Source: Deinococcus sp. JMULE3
GTDB lineage: Bacteria > Deinococcota > Deinococci > Deinococcales > Deinococcaceae
Length of the DNA: 64,000 bases
Assembly (NCBI RefSeq): GCF_013337115.1
Contig: NZ_SGWE01000004.1
Span: forward strand, 2,611,501 to 2,675,500
Direction: 5' to 3'
The notes under the pieces were generated by a model. It did not search any database and had not been told where the DNA came from. It was given only the letters and a program-made list of their open reading frames with translations. Below, in pieces: positions 32,376 to 41,767 of the stretch (its first letter is position 1; every line of letters starts with the position of its first letter). The position numbers were made by a program, and so were the translations under genes.

Positions 32376-34844
32376 GTGAAGTTGCCGATCGAGGAGGTCA
32401 CGGGGGAGGTGCGCGCGGCGCTCGCGGCGCATCCGCTGGTGGTCGTGCAGGCCCCGCCGGGCGCGGGCAAGAGTACGGGGTTGCCGCTGGCGCTGCTGGA
32501 CGAGCCGTGGCTGGCCGGGCAGGGTGTCGTGATGCTGCAGCCCCGGCGGGTCGCGGCCCGCGCGGTGGCGGCGCGGCTGGCGGAAGGGCTGGGCCAGGAG
32601 GTCGGGGGCACGGTCGGGTACCGCGTGCGCTTCGACTCGCGCGTGTCAGCCGCGACGCGGCTGGAGGTCGTCACCGAGGGCATCCTGACCCGCCGCCTGC
32701 AACGCGACCCGGAACTGTCCGGCGTGGGGCTGGTGATCCTGGACGAGTTCCACGAGCGCAGCCTGAACGCCGATCTGGCGCTGGCGCTGCTGCGCGAGGT
32801 GCAGGGTGCGCTGCGGGACGACCTGCGGGTGCTGGTCATGAGTGCCACGCTGGACCCGGCGCTGCCCGGACGGCTGGGCGCGCCCCTGGTCGAGAGCGCG
32901 GGCCGCGCCTACCCGGTGGAGGTCCGGTACCTGCCGACCGACCCGGTGGGCCGCGTGGAGGAGCTGGTGGCGCGGCAGGTGCGCGCCGCGCTGGACGCCG
33001 AACCGGGCGACGTGCTGGCGTTCCTCCCCGGCGTGCGCGAGATCCGCGCGGCGGCCGGACTGCTTGCCGATGTGGACGCCGTGGTGCTCCCGCTGTACGG
33101 CGACCTCCCGGTGCGCGAGCAGGCGCGCGCGCTGCGCCCCGATCCGGACGGGCGGCGCAAGGTGGTCCTGGCGACGAGCATCGCGGAGACGTCCCTGACC
33201 ATCGACGGCGTGCGCGTCGTCGTGGACGGCGGCCTGAGCCGCACGCAGGCGTTCGACCCGGCGACCGGCCTGACCCGCATGGTCACGGGCCGCGTCACGC
33301 GCGACGCCGCCACGCAGCGCGCGGGCCGCGCGGGCCGCACCGCGCCGGGCGTCGCGTACCGCCTCTGGAGTGAACGGACCCAGCCGCTGCTGCCCGCCGC
33401 GCGCCCGCCGGAGGTGCTGGACTCGGACCTCGCGCCGCTGACGCTGGAACTCGCGCAGTGGGGCGTGACCGACCCCGCGACCCTCCACTGGCTGGACGTG
33501 CCGCCCGAGCGCCGCGTGCAGACCGCGCGGGGCGTCCTGCAGGACCTGGGCGCGCTGGACGCTGCGGGCCGGGTGACGCCGGAGGGCGCGCGGTTGCTGG
33601 ACTTCCCCACGCACCCGCGCGTGGCGCACCTCCTGACCGCCGCCGCTGACCCCGCACTGGCGGCGGACGTGGCGGCGCTGCTGGAGGAACGCGACCCCCT
33701 CCCCGCCGGGTCGGGCGCGGACCTGACCGACCGGGTGCGTGCCCTGCGCTCCTGGCGGCGCAAGGAAGGCAGTAGGGGAGACGTCGCCGTGCTGGAGAGG
33801 ATCGAGCGGCTGTCCCGCCAGTGGCGCACCCTCCTGAAGGTCCGCGCGGACGACCGTGACCCGGACCCGTTCGCGGTGGGCGCGCTGGTCGCCCGTGCGT
33901 ACCCGGAACGCGCCGCGCTGGCCCGCGAGGAGACCAGTGGCCTGCGCCGGGGCCGTTTCCTGCTCGCGGGCGGTCAGGGGGCCGCGCTGCCCGAGGGGGA
34001 CGCCCTGGCCGGAGCACGCGCCCTGGCCGTCGCGCACCTCGACGCCGCGCAGGCCGAGGGCCGCATCTTCCTGGCCGCGCCCCTCGACCCGGCCGCGCTG
34101 GACGCTGGGGCCGCGTGGGTGGACGCCGTGCGCTGGGATGCCCGCACCGGCACCCTCGTCGCGCAGCGGGAACGGCGCTTCGGCGCGCTCGTGCTCGAAA
34201 CGCGGCCCCTTCGGGACCTGCCGGCCGCCGCCCGCGTGGACGCCCTGGCCGCCGCGATCCGCGACGAGGGCCTGCACCTCCTGACCTTCAGCCCGGACGC
34301 GCAGGCGCTGCGCGACCGCGTGGAGTCCGTGCGCTTCTGGCGGCCAGAGGAAGACTGGCCGGACCTGAGCGACGCCGCGCTGCTGGCGACCCTGGAGGAC
34401 TGGCTCGGCCCGCACCTGGACGGCGTCCGCAGCCGCGACGACCTGGGGCGCTTGAACCTCCTCCCGGCGCTGCAGGCGCAGCTGCCCTGGCCCCTCCCGG
34501 CCCGCCTGGACGACCTCGCCCCCACGCACCTGACCGTGCCCACCGGCAGCCGCATCCGCCTCGGCTACCGCCCCGGAGAGGCCCCCATCCTGGCCGTGAA
34601 GCTCCAGGAACTGTTCGGGCTGGCCGACACGCCCGCCGTGAACGAGGACCGCACGCCCGTCCTGCTGCACCTGCTCTCGCCCGCCGGGCGGCCCGTGCAG
34701 GTCACGCAGGACCTGAGGTCGTTCTGGAACTCCTCGTACTTCGAGGTGCGCAAGGACCTGCGCGGCCGCTACCCCAAACACCCCTGGCCCGACGACCCCT
34801 GGACGCACGCCCCCATGAAAGGCACCAAGAAACGCGGCGTGTGA
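32376..34844 (+). CDS. hrpB: ATP-dependent helicase HrpB
   Basis: An 822-aa DEAH-box helicase. The Walker A motif is QAPPGAGKSTGLPLALL, followed by LDEFHERSLN, VMSATLDP, ATSIAETSLTIDGV and DAATQRAGRAGRTAPGVAYRL. After the helicase core come the HA2-type segment and the long HrpB-specific C-terminal domain ending near TQDLRSFWNSSYFEVRKDLRG. Bacterial HrpB is little characterised; RNA remodelling is presumed. GTG 32376 is preferred by the -10 rule; ATG 32367 would add three residues. Confidence 0.94.
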   Translation: MKLPIEEVTGEVRAALAAHPLVVVQAPPGAGKSTGLPLALLDEPWLAGQGVVMLQPRRVAARAVAARLAEGLGQEVGGTVGYRVRFDSRVSAATRLEVVTEGILTRRLQRDPELSGVGLVILDEFHERSLNADLALALLREVQGALRDDLRVLVMSATLDPALPGRLGAPLVESAGRAYPVEVRYLPTDPVGRVEELVARQVRAALDAEPGDVLAFLPGVREIRAAAGLLADVDAVVLPLYGDLPVREQARALRPDPDGRRKVVLATSIAETSLTIDGVRVVVDGGLSRTQAFDPATGLTRMVTGRVTRDAATQRAGRAGRTAPGVAYRLWSERTQPLLPAARPPEVLDSDLAPLTLELAQWGVTDPATLHWLDVPPERRVQTARGVLQDLGALDAAGRVTPEGARLLDFPTHPRVAHLLTAAADPALAADVAALLEERDPLPAGSGADLTDRVRALRSWRRKEGSRGDVAVLERIERLSRQWRTLLKVRADDRDPDPFAVGALVARAYPERAALAREETSGLRRGRFLLAGGQGAALPEGDALAGARALAVAHLDAAQAEGRIFLAAPLDPAALDAGAAWVDAVRWDARTGTLVAQRERRFGALVLETRPLRDLPAAARVDALAAAIRDEGLHLLTFSPDAQALRDRVESVRFWRPEEDWPDLSDAALLATLEDWLGPHLDGVRSRDDLGRLNLLPALQAQLPWPLPARLDDLAPTHLTVPTGSRIRLGYRPGEAPILAVKLQELFGLADTPAVNEDRTPVLLHLLSPAGRPVQVTQDLRSFWNSSYFEVRKDLRGRYPKHPWPDDPWTHAPMKGTKKRGV

Positions 34845-34904
34845 CGGGGGTGTCCTTCCCCCGGCGCGCCCCCACCTGAGGCAACGTCCGGCGTGGCGCA
34901 CTGC

Positions 34905-34910
34905 CATGCT
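34905..34910 (+). promoter_or_regulatory. -10 box of the secreted hypothetical at 34918
   Basis: CATGCT, 7 nt before ATG 34918. It favours this ATG over the one at 34906. Confidence 0.45.
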
Positions 34911-34917
34911 GCCCCTC

Positions 34918-35406
34918 ATGCGCCGCGCCGTTCTCACCTGTGCCCTGAGCCTGCTCACCCTGACCGGAGCGTCCCAGGCCGCCGACTACTCGAAGACCGT
35001 GTGGAGCATCGCCTCGGGGCAGTCGGGGCAGACGCCTCTGATGGACACGAACGTGCTGGGCGAGATGGTCATGCGCGCCTGGGTGGCGCCGCGCGGCGTG
35101 CCGGTGCAGGGGCTGATGTTCATCTACATGCCGAAGCTCAGCACCAACCACTGGGCGGTCATGCTGGTCGAACCGCAGGGGCAGCCCGGTGAGTTCTTCG
35201 GTGCCCGCACGTTGAAGTTCGTGCGGGCCGCGAAGAAGGACGGTCAGACCGCCAACCTGTACACCCTCGGGGACGGCATGTTCAGGGGCCTGTACCTGCT
35301 GGACGGCAAGGTGAAGGACGAGAAGGGGAAGATGATGCACTTCCTGATGCTGCTCACGCCTCAGATGGCGCAGCAGGAACCCGATCCGGCGCAGTTCCTG
35401 AAGTGA
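34918..35406 (+). CDS. hypothetical exported protein
   Basis: A 162-aa protein with signal peptide MRRAVLTCALSLLTLTGASQA. The mature part is unrecognised; it contains PVQGLMFIYMPKLSTNHWAV and KMMHFLMLLTPQM. It ends 3 nt from the tam stop on the other strand. Confidence 0.65.
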   Translation: MRRAVLTCALSLLTLTGASQAADYSKTVWSIASGQSGQTPLMDTNVLGEMVMRAWVAPRGVPVQGLMFIYMPKLSTNHWAVMLVEPQGQPGEFFGARTLKFVRAAKKDGQTANLYTLGDGMFRGLYLLDGKVKDEKGKMMHFLMLLTPQMAQQEPDPAQFLK

Positions 35407-35409
35407 CGC

Positions 35410-36183
35410 TCAGGCTGGCCTGCGCGCGGTGAACAGCGTGCGGGTGAAGGCGTAGTACACGCGCTCGCCGGGGTAGGCGGCATGCAGCCTCTTGCGGTAG
35501 GCGGCCAGGAACCGCTGCTGGCCGGGTTCATCCAGGCGGCTGAGGTACGGGACGAGCGCGGTGCCCTTCGTCCAGTCGATCAGGCCGTCCGAGCCGTTCA
35601 ACACGACCGGGTAGATCTTGCTCAGGGCGGTGATGTCCGTGCCGCCCAGTGCGTCGAGCAGTTCCGCGTACCGGGCGGGGCTCAGGACCGGGGACGCGCC
35701 GTGCGCGGTGCCGAACCGGGCGTCCCCACCCAGCTCGTCCTGGAAGTCCAGGGCGGTGTCGGTCAGGAGGCGGTGGCTGGGGTGGTCGTGATTGGCGGGC
35801 ACCTGCGCGGCCAGGACGCCGCCGGGGTTCAGGTGCGTCCACAGGTGCGTGAGCAGCGTGGGGTGGTCCGGCACCCACTGCAGCGAGGCGTTCGCGTGGA
35901 TCAGGTCGTACTGTCCGGTCAGCTGGCTCAGGTCACCCTGCAGGAAGTGCAGGTTCGGGGCCTGCTGCGCCTGCGCCCGCTCCAGCATTTCGGCGCTCTG
36001 GTCGAGTCCGGTGACCTGCGCCTGCGGGTAGCGCCGCGCGAGCGTCAGGGTGTGTTCGCCGGTCCCGCAGCCGAGGTCGATGACGCTGGCGTAGGCCTGA
36101 TCGGGAATCAGGGCGTGCAGGTCGCGGACGGGGGCGCTGCGGGCCTCGCGGAAGAGGTGGTACTGGTCGGGGTTCCAGGTCAT
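35410..36183 (-). CDS. tam: trans-aconitate 2-methyltransferase-like protein
   Basis: Tam methylates trans-aconitate, a by-product of aconitase, using SAM. The 257-aa product follows the E. coli protein as I recall it: WNPDQYHLFREARSAPVRDL, SAM motif VIDLGCGTGEHTLTLA, ITGLDxS-type VTGLDQSAEML, and LIHANASLQWVPDHPTLLTHL. TACGCT lies 6 nt before ATG 36183. acnA in the same window could supply the metabolite. A methyltransferase with another carboxylate substrate is possible. Confidence 0.83.
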   Translation of the reverse strand: MTWNPDQYHLFREARSAPVRDLHALIPDQAYASVIDLGCGTGEHTLTLARRYPQAQVTGLDQSAEMLERAQAQQAPNLHFLQGDLSQLTGQYDLIHANASLQWVPDHPTLLTHLWTHLNPGGVLAAQVPANHDHPSHRLLTDTALDFQDELGGDARFGTAHGASPVLSPARYAELLDALGGTDITALSKIYPVVLNGSDGLIDWTKGTALVPYLSRLDEPGQQRFLAAYRKRLHAAYPGERVYYAFTRTLFTARRPA

Positions 36184-36307
36184 GGGGGCAGCGTAAGCAC
36201 CCGGCTTGCATAAGTGTACGTACTCTGGTGGTGACAGTGGGTAGGGCGTGACTGAAAAGCCCGCCCGGCGTCAGGCACGCGGGCGGGTCGGCGATGTTCA
36301 GTTGGCG

Positions 36308-36424
36308 TTACAGCAGGCGGGCGAGGGTGCCGCCCAGCAGCATCAGCAGCAGCACGCTGAGGATCGCGGTCAGCAGACGACCGGGCTGCGCGTGGGCGGG
36401 CTCGTCCCGGTCGCGGCGGATCAT
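36308..36424 (-). CDS. single-span small membrane protein (38 aa)
   Basis: The peptide starts MIRRDRDEPAHAQPGR and has one helix (LLTAILSVLLLMLLGGTLA), so it is probably a small membrane protein of unknown role. The Shine-Dalgarno GGAGG ends 4 nt before ATG 36424 and is formed by the edge of the dispersed element at 36430-36560. The frame stays open through that element but the extra residues look non-native. Confidence 0.5.
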   Translation of the reverse strand: MIRRDRDEPAHAQPGRLLTAILSVLLLMLLGGTLARLL

Positions 36425-36429
36425 GAAAC

Positions 36430-36560
36430 CTCCGGTGGGACGGTGTGCGCACGCCGTTCCACCAGAGCGGACGCGAGTGGGAGCCGGGCGGATGCCGGAC
36501 GTGCAGTGGGCAGATCGGTGTGGTCCCGATCTGTCCACGAAGCAGACGGCATTCGCGTCA
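36430..36560 (+). repeat. structured dispersed element, copy B
   Basis: 131 bp, alignable without gaps to 27680-27810. Hairpin 1 is GGTGGGACGGTGT with ACGCCGTTCCACC; the outer stem GGATGCCG with CGGCATTC; the inner stem CAGATCGG with CCGATCTG. The stems keep pairing through compensating changes. The linker GAGCGGACGCGAGTGGGAG is conserved. Confidence 0.8.
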
Positions 36561-37190
36561 CGCGGCCCGTCCGGGATGCTGCGGGGTGGGGTGCTGGGGC
36601 GTGGGCTGCTGCGGGGTCGGGTGCAGGCTGCCCAGCGCGGCCTTCAGGTGCTTGTACACCTCGCGCTGAAGGTCCAGATCCTCGGGCAGTTCGTAGCGCA
36701 GCTGCTCCATGGCCTGCATCAGGTGCGCGCCGCCGGGCGTGCGCTCGTGGTCGGGGCGGGCCCAGTCGGGCAGTTCAGGTGTCTGGATGGGCCTGCGGGC
36801 CGCGTCGTCCCAGTCGGCCCAGGTTTTGGGCAGGTCGTACAGGTACCGGCCGATCCCGAAGTGCACCGCGCAGCGTTTCAGGGCGTCCGAGGAGGCGGCT
36901 TTCAGGGTGCCCAGGTCGCCTTCGGGGGCCTCGCCGATGTCCTCGCGCGTGACGCCCAGGACGGTCAGGCGGCCCTTCACGGTGGGCTGGCGGGTGCCGG
37001 GGATGACCTCCAGGGTGAAGGTCCAGGCGTCGGGGCAGATGGCGTCCAGGCGGTCCTGCACTGCGCGGGCGTCGATGTGCGCCAGCATCAGCGCGCGGCT
37101 GCGGTCCCGGCTGTAGGCGGCGGGTTTCCACGCCACCATGTGAGCGGGAAACGGGGCCTGAAGTCGTTTCTGAACATCGCTCAGTTTCAT
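36558..37190 (-). CDS. ddrA: DNA damage response protein DdrA
   Basis: DdrA is a Rad52-like protein of Deinococcus that protects 3' DNA ends after damage. The 210-aa product agrees closely with the D. radiodurans protein as I recall it: MKLSDVQKRLQAPFPAHMV, AHIDARAVQDRLDAICPDAW, GRLTVLGVTREDIGEAPEGD, LKAASSDALKRCAVHFGIGR. The C-terminus ends in repeated PTPQ/HP units. The promoter is TTGACC, 17 bp, TAAACT, then 6 nt to the ATG, with a response-motif-like palindrome over the -35 box. Repression by DdrO and release after damage are expected. Confidence 0.95.
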   Translation of the reverse strand: MKLSDVQKRLQAPFPAHMVAWKPAAYSRDRSRALMLAHIDARAVQDRLDAICPDAWTFTLEVIPGTRQPTVKGRLTVLGVTREDIGEAPEGDLGTLKAASSDALKRCAVHFGIGRYLYDLPKTWADWDDAARRPIQTPELPDWARPDHERTPGGAHLMQAMEQLRYELPEDLDLQREVYKHLKAALGSLHPTPQQPTPQHPTPQHPGRAA

Positions 37191-37232
37191 GCGTTTAGTT
37201 TATAACAGAATGGAATTACGGTCAAGACAGAA
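37191..37232 (-). promoter_or_regulatory. ddrA promoter with RDRM-like operator
   Basis: The -35 TTGACC is at 37220-37225 and the -10 TAAACT at 37197-37202, with a 17-bp spacer and 6 nt to ATG 37190. The 17-mer TTCTGTCTTGACCGTAA (37216-37232, minus strand) covers the -35 box and resembles the DdrO-bound radiation/desiccation response motif. Confidence 0.8.
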
Positions 37233-37321
37233 TGACCCGCCGGTCGGCGGCAGGAGCGAATCAGCGGGAAAGCCCATCCGGCGCGGCTCTGAGCTCTGGT
37301 CCATGAGCCCAGAGAGGGCGT

Positions 37322-37360
37322 GCCACCACCCACTCACCACTCACTCCTTCCTACTCCCCG
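37322..37360. repeat. heptamer repeat copy 5
   Basis: Blocks of the ACTCACC / ACTCCCC type between ddrA and hisB. It is the C-rich form of the heptamer family. Confidence 0.5.
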
Positions 37361-37407
37361 CCCCCTCCTCTTATCGACAAGGCCACACACCTCCCCCCCT
37401 CGTCCCC

Positions 37408-37413
37408 TAGCAT
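37408..37413 (+). promoter_or_regulatory. -10 box of hisB
   Basis: TAGCAT, 7 nt before ATG 37421. It contains the ATG at 37412, which is therefore unlikely to be the start. Confidence 0.6.
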
Positions 37414-37420
37414 GCTGGGC

Positions 37421-38004
37421 ATGAGCCGCACGGCCACCGTCACCCGAACCACCAGCGAAACGGACATCACCGTCACGCTCGACCTCGACACCACCAGCTA
37501 CGAGCACCCCCAGACCGGGCACGGCTTCCTGGACCACATGCTCGACGCGCTGGCCCGCCACGCCCGCATCGGCCTGACCGTGCGCGCCACCGGCGACCTG
37601 CACATCGAACCGCACCACCTCATCGAGGACACCGGCATCACCCTCGGGCAGGCCCTCACGCAGGCGCTCGGGGACCGCAAGGGCATCGAACGGTACGGCA
37701 GCGCCTTCGTCCCCATGGACGAGACCCTCGCGCACGTCGTGCTGGACCTGTCGGGCCGCGCGCACCTCGCCTTCGAACCCGAGACGCTGAACGTCTGGGG
37801 CGACGCGGGCGGCATGACCCACTACCACCTGCGGGAATTCCTGCGCGGCCTGTGCAACCACGCGGGCATCACCCTGCACGTCCGCCTCCTCGCGGGCCGC
37901 GAGGCGCACCACGTCATCGAGGCCATCGTGAAGGCCGTCGCGCGCGCCCTGCGGGACGCCGTGCAGGTCACCTCCCAGACCATGCCCAGCACCAAGGGCA
38001 GCCT

Positions 38005-38008
<4 letters not shown>
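37421..38008 (+). CDS. hisB: imidazoleglycerol-phosphate dehydratase
   Basis: HisB dehydrates imidazole glycerol phosphate in histidine synthesis. The 195-aa monofunctional enzyme has the metal-binding repeats GFLDHMLDALARHARIGL and GLCNHAGITLHVRLLAGREAHHVIEAIVKA, plus HHLIEDTGITLGQAL. Length matches the single-domain form. The stop overlaps the hisH GTG by four bases. Confidence 0.95.
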
Positions 38009-38658
<650 letters not shown>

Positions 38659-38661
38659 GCT

Positions 38662-38940
38662 GTGACGGCCCGGACGGTCACCGTGAACTGCGCCGACGTG
38701 CAGGACGAGGCCGGATTCTGGGCTGCCTACATGCGGGACGTCCCAGACATTCATCCCGGGTTCGGCCGGAATCTCGCTGCTTTCCGGGACGCGCTGTGGG
38801 GAGGACCCGGCTGGCCCGATGCCGACGAGGTGAGATTCACGAATTCGGACTCACTCGGATCTTTACGTGGGGGCACCTTCGTGAAGTGCCTTGAGGAGAT
38901 CGCGCGCGAGGTCAATTCCGTGCGGCTCGTGTTTTCCTGA
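38662..38940 (+). CDS. barstar-like protein
   Basis: The 92-aa product resembles barstar, the inhibitor of extracellular ribonuclease: DEAGFWAAYMRDVPDIHPG, FGRNLAAFRDALWGG and the closing EIAREVNSVRLVFS follow the barstar helix and strand order. GTG 38662 starts 3 nt after the hisH stop, so it is probably read from the hisB promoter. No barnase-type RNase is nearby. A role other than toxin inhibition is possible. Confidence 0.75.
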   Translation: MTARTVTVNCADVQDEAGFWAAYMRDVPDIHPGFGRNLAAFRDALWGGPGWPDADEVRFTNSDSLGSLRGGTFVKCLEEIAREVNSVRLVFS

Positions 38941-38958
38941 GCGCAGGCTGATAGCTGG

Positions 38959-39927
38959 TCAGCCGGGCCGGGCCGCGCTCATCAGGTCGCTGGTCAGTTC
39001 AGCCGCGAGCAGGGGTCCGAGCAGGAAGCCCTTGCTGCTCAGGCCGGTCAGGCGCCACGGGCCGCCCTCCTGCGGTCCGGCGTTCAGGCCGGAGAGGCGC
39101 GTGCCGGTCCAGTGCCCGGTGACGCGCGCGCCGCGCAGGTCGGTCAGGGCGGCGATCTTGCCGAGTAGCCAGCCCAGCGACGCCAGCGGCAACCCGTCCG
39201 GCGTCCAGGTGGCAGCGGGGGTCTCGAAGGTCGCGCCGAGCACCCCGCCGCGCGCGTCCGGGGCGAGGTACGCGCCGAAACTGAGCGGCACACGCGTCAC
39301 CGCCCGGTCGAGGGTCAGGAGGGTGCCGCGCCGGTGCGTGGCCGCCTCGCCGCGCCACGTGACGCCGACCGAGCCGCCGCAGAACACCACGGCGTCCCCG
39401 CTCAGGGTGTCGCCGCCTGCGAGGGTGACGGTGTGGGCCGTCCAGTCCTGCGCGCGTCCGGTGACGACCTGCGCGCCGGACGCCTGCACGAGCGCGCGGG
39501 TGAAGGCGGGGCCGTCCACCCACCCGCCGTCCGGGAGGTGCAGGACGTGCCCCCAGCCGGGCGCCAGGCGTTCCGGCGCGTCTGCCGGGCTCAGCCACGC
39601 GTGGTTCAGCGCGGCCGGGAGGTTCCGTTCGAAGCGGGCGCGGGCGCGGTCGTCCGGGATGGGCCGCAGCACGCCGGACTGCGCGTGCGGCACCGCGTAG
39701 CCCGCCGCCCCGAGGTCGCGCAGCAGCGCCCAGGTGAAGCGCATGCCGTCCAGCGCGCGGGCGTCCACGCCGCCCGACTGGCCGCGCACGGGGTTGATCA
39801 GGGCGCTGGGCACGTCGCTCGCGCGGTGCGCGCCCGCGTCCACGACGATCACCTGCGCGCCCGCGCGGGCCAGGAAGTACGCCACGCTGGCCCCCGCGAT
39901 GCCCGCCCCGATCACGACGACGTGCAT
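38959..39927 (-). CDS. FAD-dependent oxidoreductase, MnmC2-like
   Basis: A 322-aa DAO-fold enzyme with [20 protein letters not shown] (FAD site), a central substrate domain and [19 protein letters not shown] at the C-terminus. E. coli MnmC fuses such a domain to a methyltransferase in making the wobble uridine mnm5U34. Here the ATG overlaps the stop of the MnmD-like gene by four bases, so the two MnmC activities appear as a coupled gene pair. A generic glycine or amino acid oxidase is the alternative. Confidence 0.8.
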   Translation of the reverse strand: MHVVVIGAGIAGASVAYFLARAGAQVIVVDAGAHRASDVPSALINPVRGQSGGVDARALDGMRFTWALLRDLGAAGYAVPHAQSGVLRPIPDDRARARFERNLPAALNHAWLSPADAPERLAPGWGHVLHLPDGGWVDGPAFTRALVQASGAQVVTGRAQDWTAHTVTLAGGDTLSGDAVVFCGGSVGVTWRGEAATHRRGTLLTLDRAVTRVPLSFGAYLAPDARGGVLGATFETPAATWTPDGLPLASLGWLLGKIAALTDLRGARVTGHWTGTRLSGLNAGPQEGGPWRLTGLSSKGFLLGPLLAAELTSDLMSAARPG

Positions 39928-40772
39928 CAGCCCTCCCGCACCGCGCGCAGGCACTCGCGTTTGCCGGGCGCGCCGGGTCGGCGTTCGACGCGCAGCCCGG
40001 CGGCCTCCAGCGAGCGGCGCACGTGCCCGGCGGCGCTGTACGTGCCCAGCACGCCCCCCGGCGCGAGGGTGTGGGCCAGCCGAGCGGTGAACGCCGGTGT
40101 CCACACGTCCGGGTTGCGGCTGGGCGAGAAGCCGTCCAGGTACAGCGCGCTGGCCCAGCCGTCCGGGAGGCTGGCGGTCAGGACGTCCGCGAACGTGACG
40201 CGCAGGGTCGCGCCGCCCGCCGTGACCTCGATCTCGCCGGAACTCTCCCCGGTTGGCCCGCCGCCCGCTTCGGGCCAGGCGTCCAGCAGCGCCCGCCACG
40301 CGGGGTGATTCTCGGCCTCCCCGCCGCGCGCCACGTCCCGCAGCAGGGCGCGGGGGGCCGGGTCGAACTCGAACGCGTGGTACGCCAGCGGGACGCCGCG
40401 CGCCGCGCTGCGGGCCAGGGTCGCGCGGGCGTTCACGCCCACCCCGAAGCCGACCTCCAGCACGCGCGGGGCCGGGTGCTCGTGCGTGCCGGTGCCCTCC
40501 ACGAACACATGCCGCGCCTGCGACGCCGCGCCGTGCCGCGATCCGTACGCCTCGCCGAAGCGGGTGTTCAGGGCGGTGCGTGACCCGTCCGGCGTGACCA
40601 GCACGTCACCCTGCGTCTCAGCGGAAGCGTCATGCGGACTCCGGTTGAAAGGTTTGCAGAAACTTTCAACCCGAGCGGAGCGAGTAGGAGAGAAACGGGT
40701 TCCGGTCGTGGAGTTGGCAACCCGGTGTTCTTCCGGGTTGTTAACGGAACAGACGGAATCCGTATCAGTCAT
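39927..40772 (-). CDS. mnmD: MnmD-like tRNA U34 methyltransferase with repeat-derived N-terminus
   Basis: The core starts [20 protein letters not shown] and has the SAM motif [28 protein letters not shown] and [13 protein letters not shown], as in the methyltransferase half of MnmC, which makes mnm5U from nm5U at the tRNA wobble base. TATCCT at 40780-40785 lies 7 nt before ATG 40772 and favours a 281-aa product whose residues 3 to about 45 are encoded by the dispersed element at 40639-40767. GTG 40604 would give a normal 225-aa enzyme and remains possible. Confidence 0.78.
   Translation of the reverse strand: MTDTDSVCSVNNPEEHRVANSTTGTRFSPTRSARVESFCKPFNRSPHDASAETQGDVLVTPDGSRTALNTRFGEAYGSRHGAASQARHVFVEGTGTHEHPAPRVLEVGFGVGVNARATLARSAARGVPLAYHAFEFDPAPRALLRDVARGGEAENHPAWRALLDAWPEAGGGPTGESSGEIEVTAGGATLRVTFADVLTASLPDGWASALYLDGFSPSRNPDVWTPAFTARLAHTLAPGGVLGTYSAAGHVRRSLEAAGLRVERRPGAPGKRECLRAVREG
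40639..40767 (+). repeat. structured dispersed element, copy C
   Basis: 129 bp. Hairpin 1 is GGTTGAAAG with CTTTCAACC; the outer stem ACGGGTTCCG with CGGAATCCGT; the inner stem CAACCCGG with CCGGGTTG. The linker GAGCGGAGCGAGTAGGAG and the block GTGGAGTTGGCA match the other copies. The inner stem sequence differs entirely from copy B yet pairs perfectly. Confidence 0.8.
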
Positions 40773-40779
40773 GGGGCGC

Positions 40780-40785
40780 AGGATA
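40780..40785 (-). promoter_or_regulatory. -10 box upstream of mnmD
   Basis: TATCCT on the minus strand, 7 nt before ATG 40772. It argues that the repeat-encoded N-terminus is translated. Confidence 0.5.
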
Positions 40786-40850
40786 ACGGGCGGCGGGCCG
40801 CGCCGCGCACCCTGGCGTGCGGGTGGGGCGGCGGTGTGCCACCCTGAGCC

Positions 40851-41297
40851 ATGCGGAATCTGCTCGTGTGGGTGGTCATGCAGGACGATCAGGGGCGGGT
40901 GCTGCTGGGCCGCCGGGACGGCTCGGCGTACGGGCATGGCCTGTGGGGCCTGCCGGGTGGCAGCGTGGAGCGTGGCGAGGGCCTGCCCGAGGCGGCCGCG
41001 CGGGAGGTCTGGGAGGAGATGGGCCTGACCCTCGACCCGGCTGCGCTGTCCCTGCTGGGCGTGCGCCGCTACGAGGTGGACGGCGCGCAGGGCACCGATT
41101 TCCTGTTCCGTGCGCCGGACTGGGCTGGTCAGCCGCAGCCGCTGCACAAGACCTCGGAGGTCGCGTGGTTCGCGCCCGGCGACCTGCCGCCCGACGCGCT
41201 GCCGTGGCTGGCTCCGCTGCTGGACGCGTACCTGCGGCGCGGCGCGCGCCTGACCGAGCAGCTGCACGACGTGCATTCGGCGCGGGTGATCGCGTGA
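40851..41297 (+). CDS. Nudix hydrolase (tandem copy 1)
   Basis: The 148-aa product has a Nudix box in [24 protein letters not shown]. The opening [30 protein letters not shown] is nearly repeated in the next gene, so the two arose by tandem duplication. Deinococci are rich in Nudix enzymes that clear damaged nucleotides or other diphosphates; the substrate is unknown. Confidence 0.9.
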   Translation: MRNLLVWVVMQDDQGRVLLGRRDGSAYGHGLWGLPGGSVERGEGLPEAAAREVWEEMGLTLDPAALSLLGVRRYEVDGAQGTDFLFRAPDWAGQPQPLHKTSEVAWFAPGDLPPDALPWLAPLLDAYLRRGARLTEQLHDVHSARVIA

Positions 41298-41767
41298 CGT
41301 TCCACTTGGTCGCGTGGCTGATCGCGCAGGACGACGCGGGGCGGGTGCTGCTGGGCCGCCGCGCGGGCTCGTCGTACGCGGATGGCCTGTGGGGCCTGCC
41401 GGGCGGGCACGTCGAGGCGGGGGAGACCCTGGCGGGCGCGGCGGCCCGCGAGGCGCAGGAGGAGGTCGGCCTGCAGGTCGATCCGGCCACGCTGATCTGC
41501 CTGGGCGCGTGCCGCTACGACCTGGACGGCGTGGCGGGCCTGGACGTGTTCTTCCTGGCCCGCGCGTGGGTGGGAGAGGAGACCCCACTGGAGAAGACCT
41601 CCGAGGTCGGGTGGTTCGACCCGCGCGACCTGCCGGGGGACGCCCTGCCGTGGCTGCCGGGCGTGCTGGACGCGCACCTGCGCGGCGGGGTGCGGCTCTC
41701 GGAGATGCTGGACGGCTGGGTGGCCCTGCGCGAGGTCGGGGCGGGTCAGCCGCGTTCGATCTCGTAG
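41294..41767 (+). CDS. Nudix hydrolase (tandem copy 2)
   Basis: The 157-aa paralogue has a Nudix box in [24 protein letters not shown] and shares [19 protein letters not shown] and [20 protein letters not shown] with copy 1. The start GTG 41294 overlaps the stop of copy 1 (GTGA). Its end overlaps the converging gene by 22 bases. Confidence 0.9.
   Translation: MTFHLVAWLIAQDDAGRVLLGRRAGSSYADGLWGLPGGHVEAGETLAGAAAREAQEEVGLQVDPATLICLGACRYDLDGVAGLDVFFLARAWVGEETPLEKTSEVGWFDPRDLPGDALPWLPGVLDAHLRGGVRLSEMLDGWVALREVGAGQPRSIS

Noticed and set aside
40629..40773. GTCATG at both ends of element copy C as a target-site duplication
   Set aside because: Removing the element between them would shift the mnmD frame, and copies A and B show no matching duplication.
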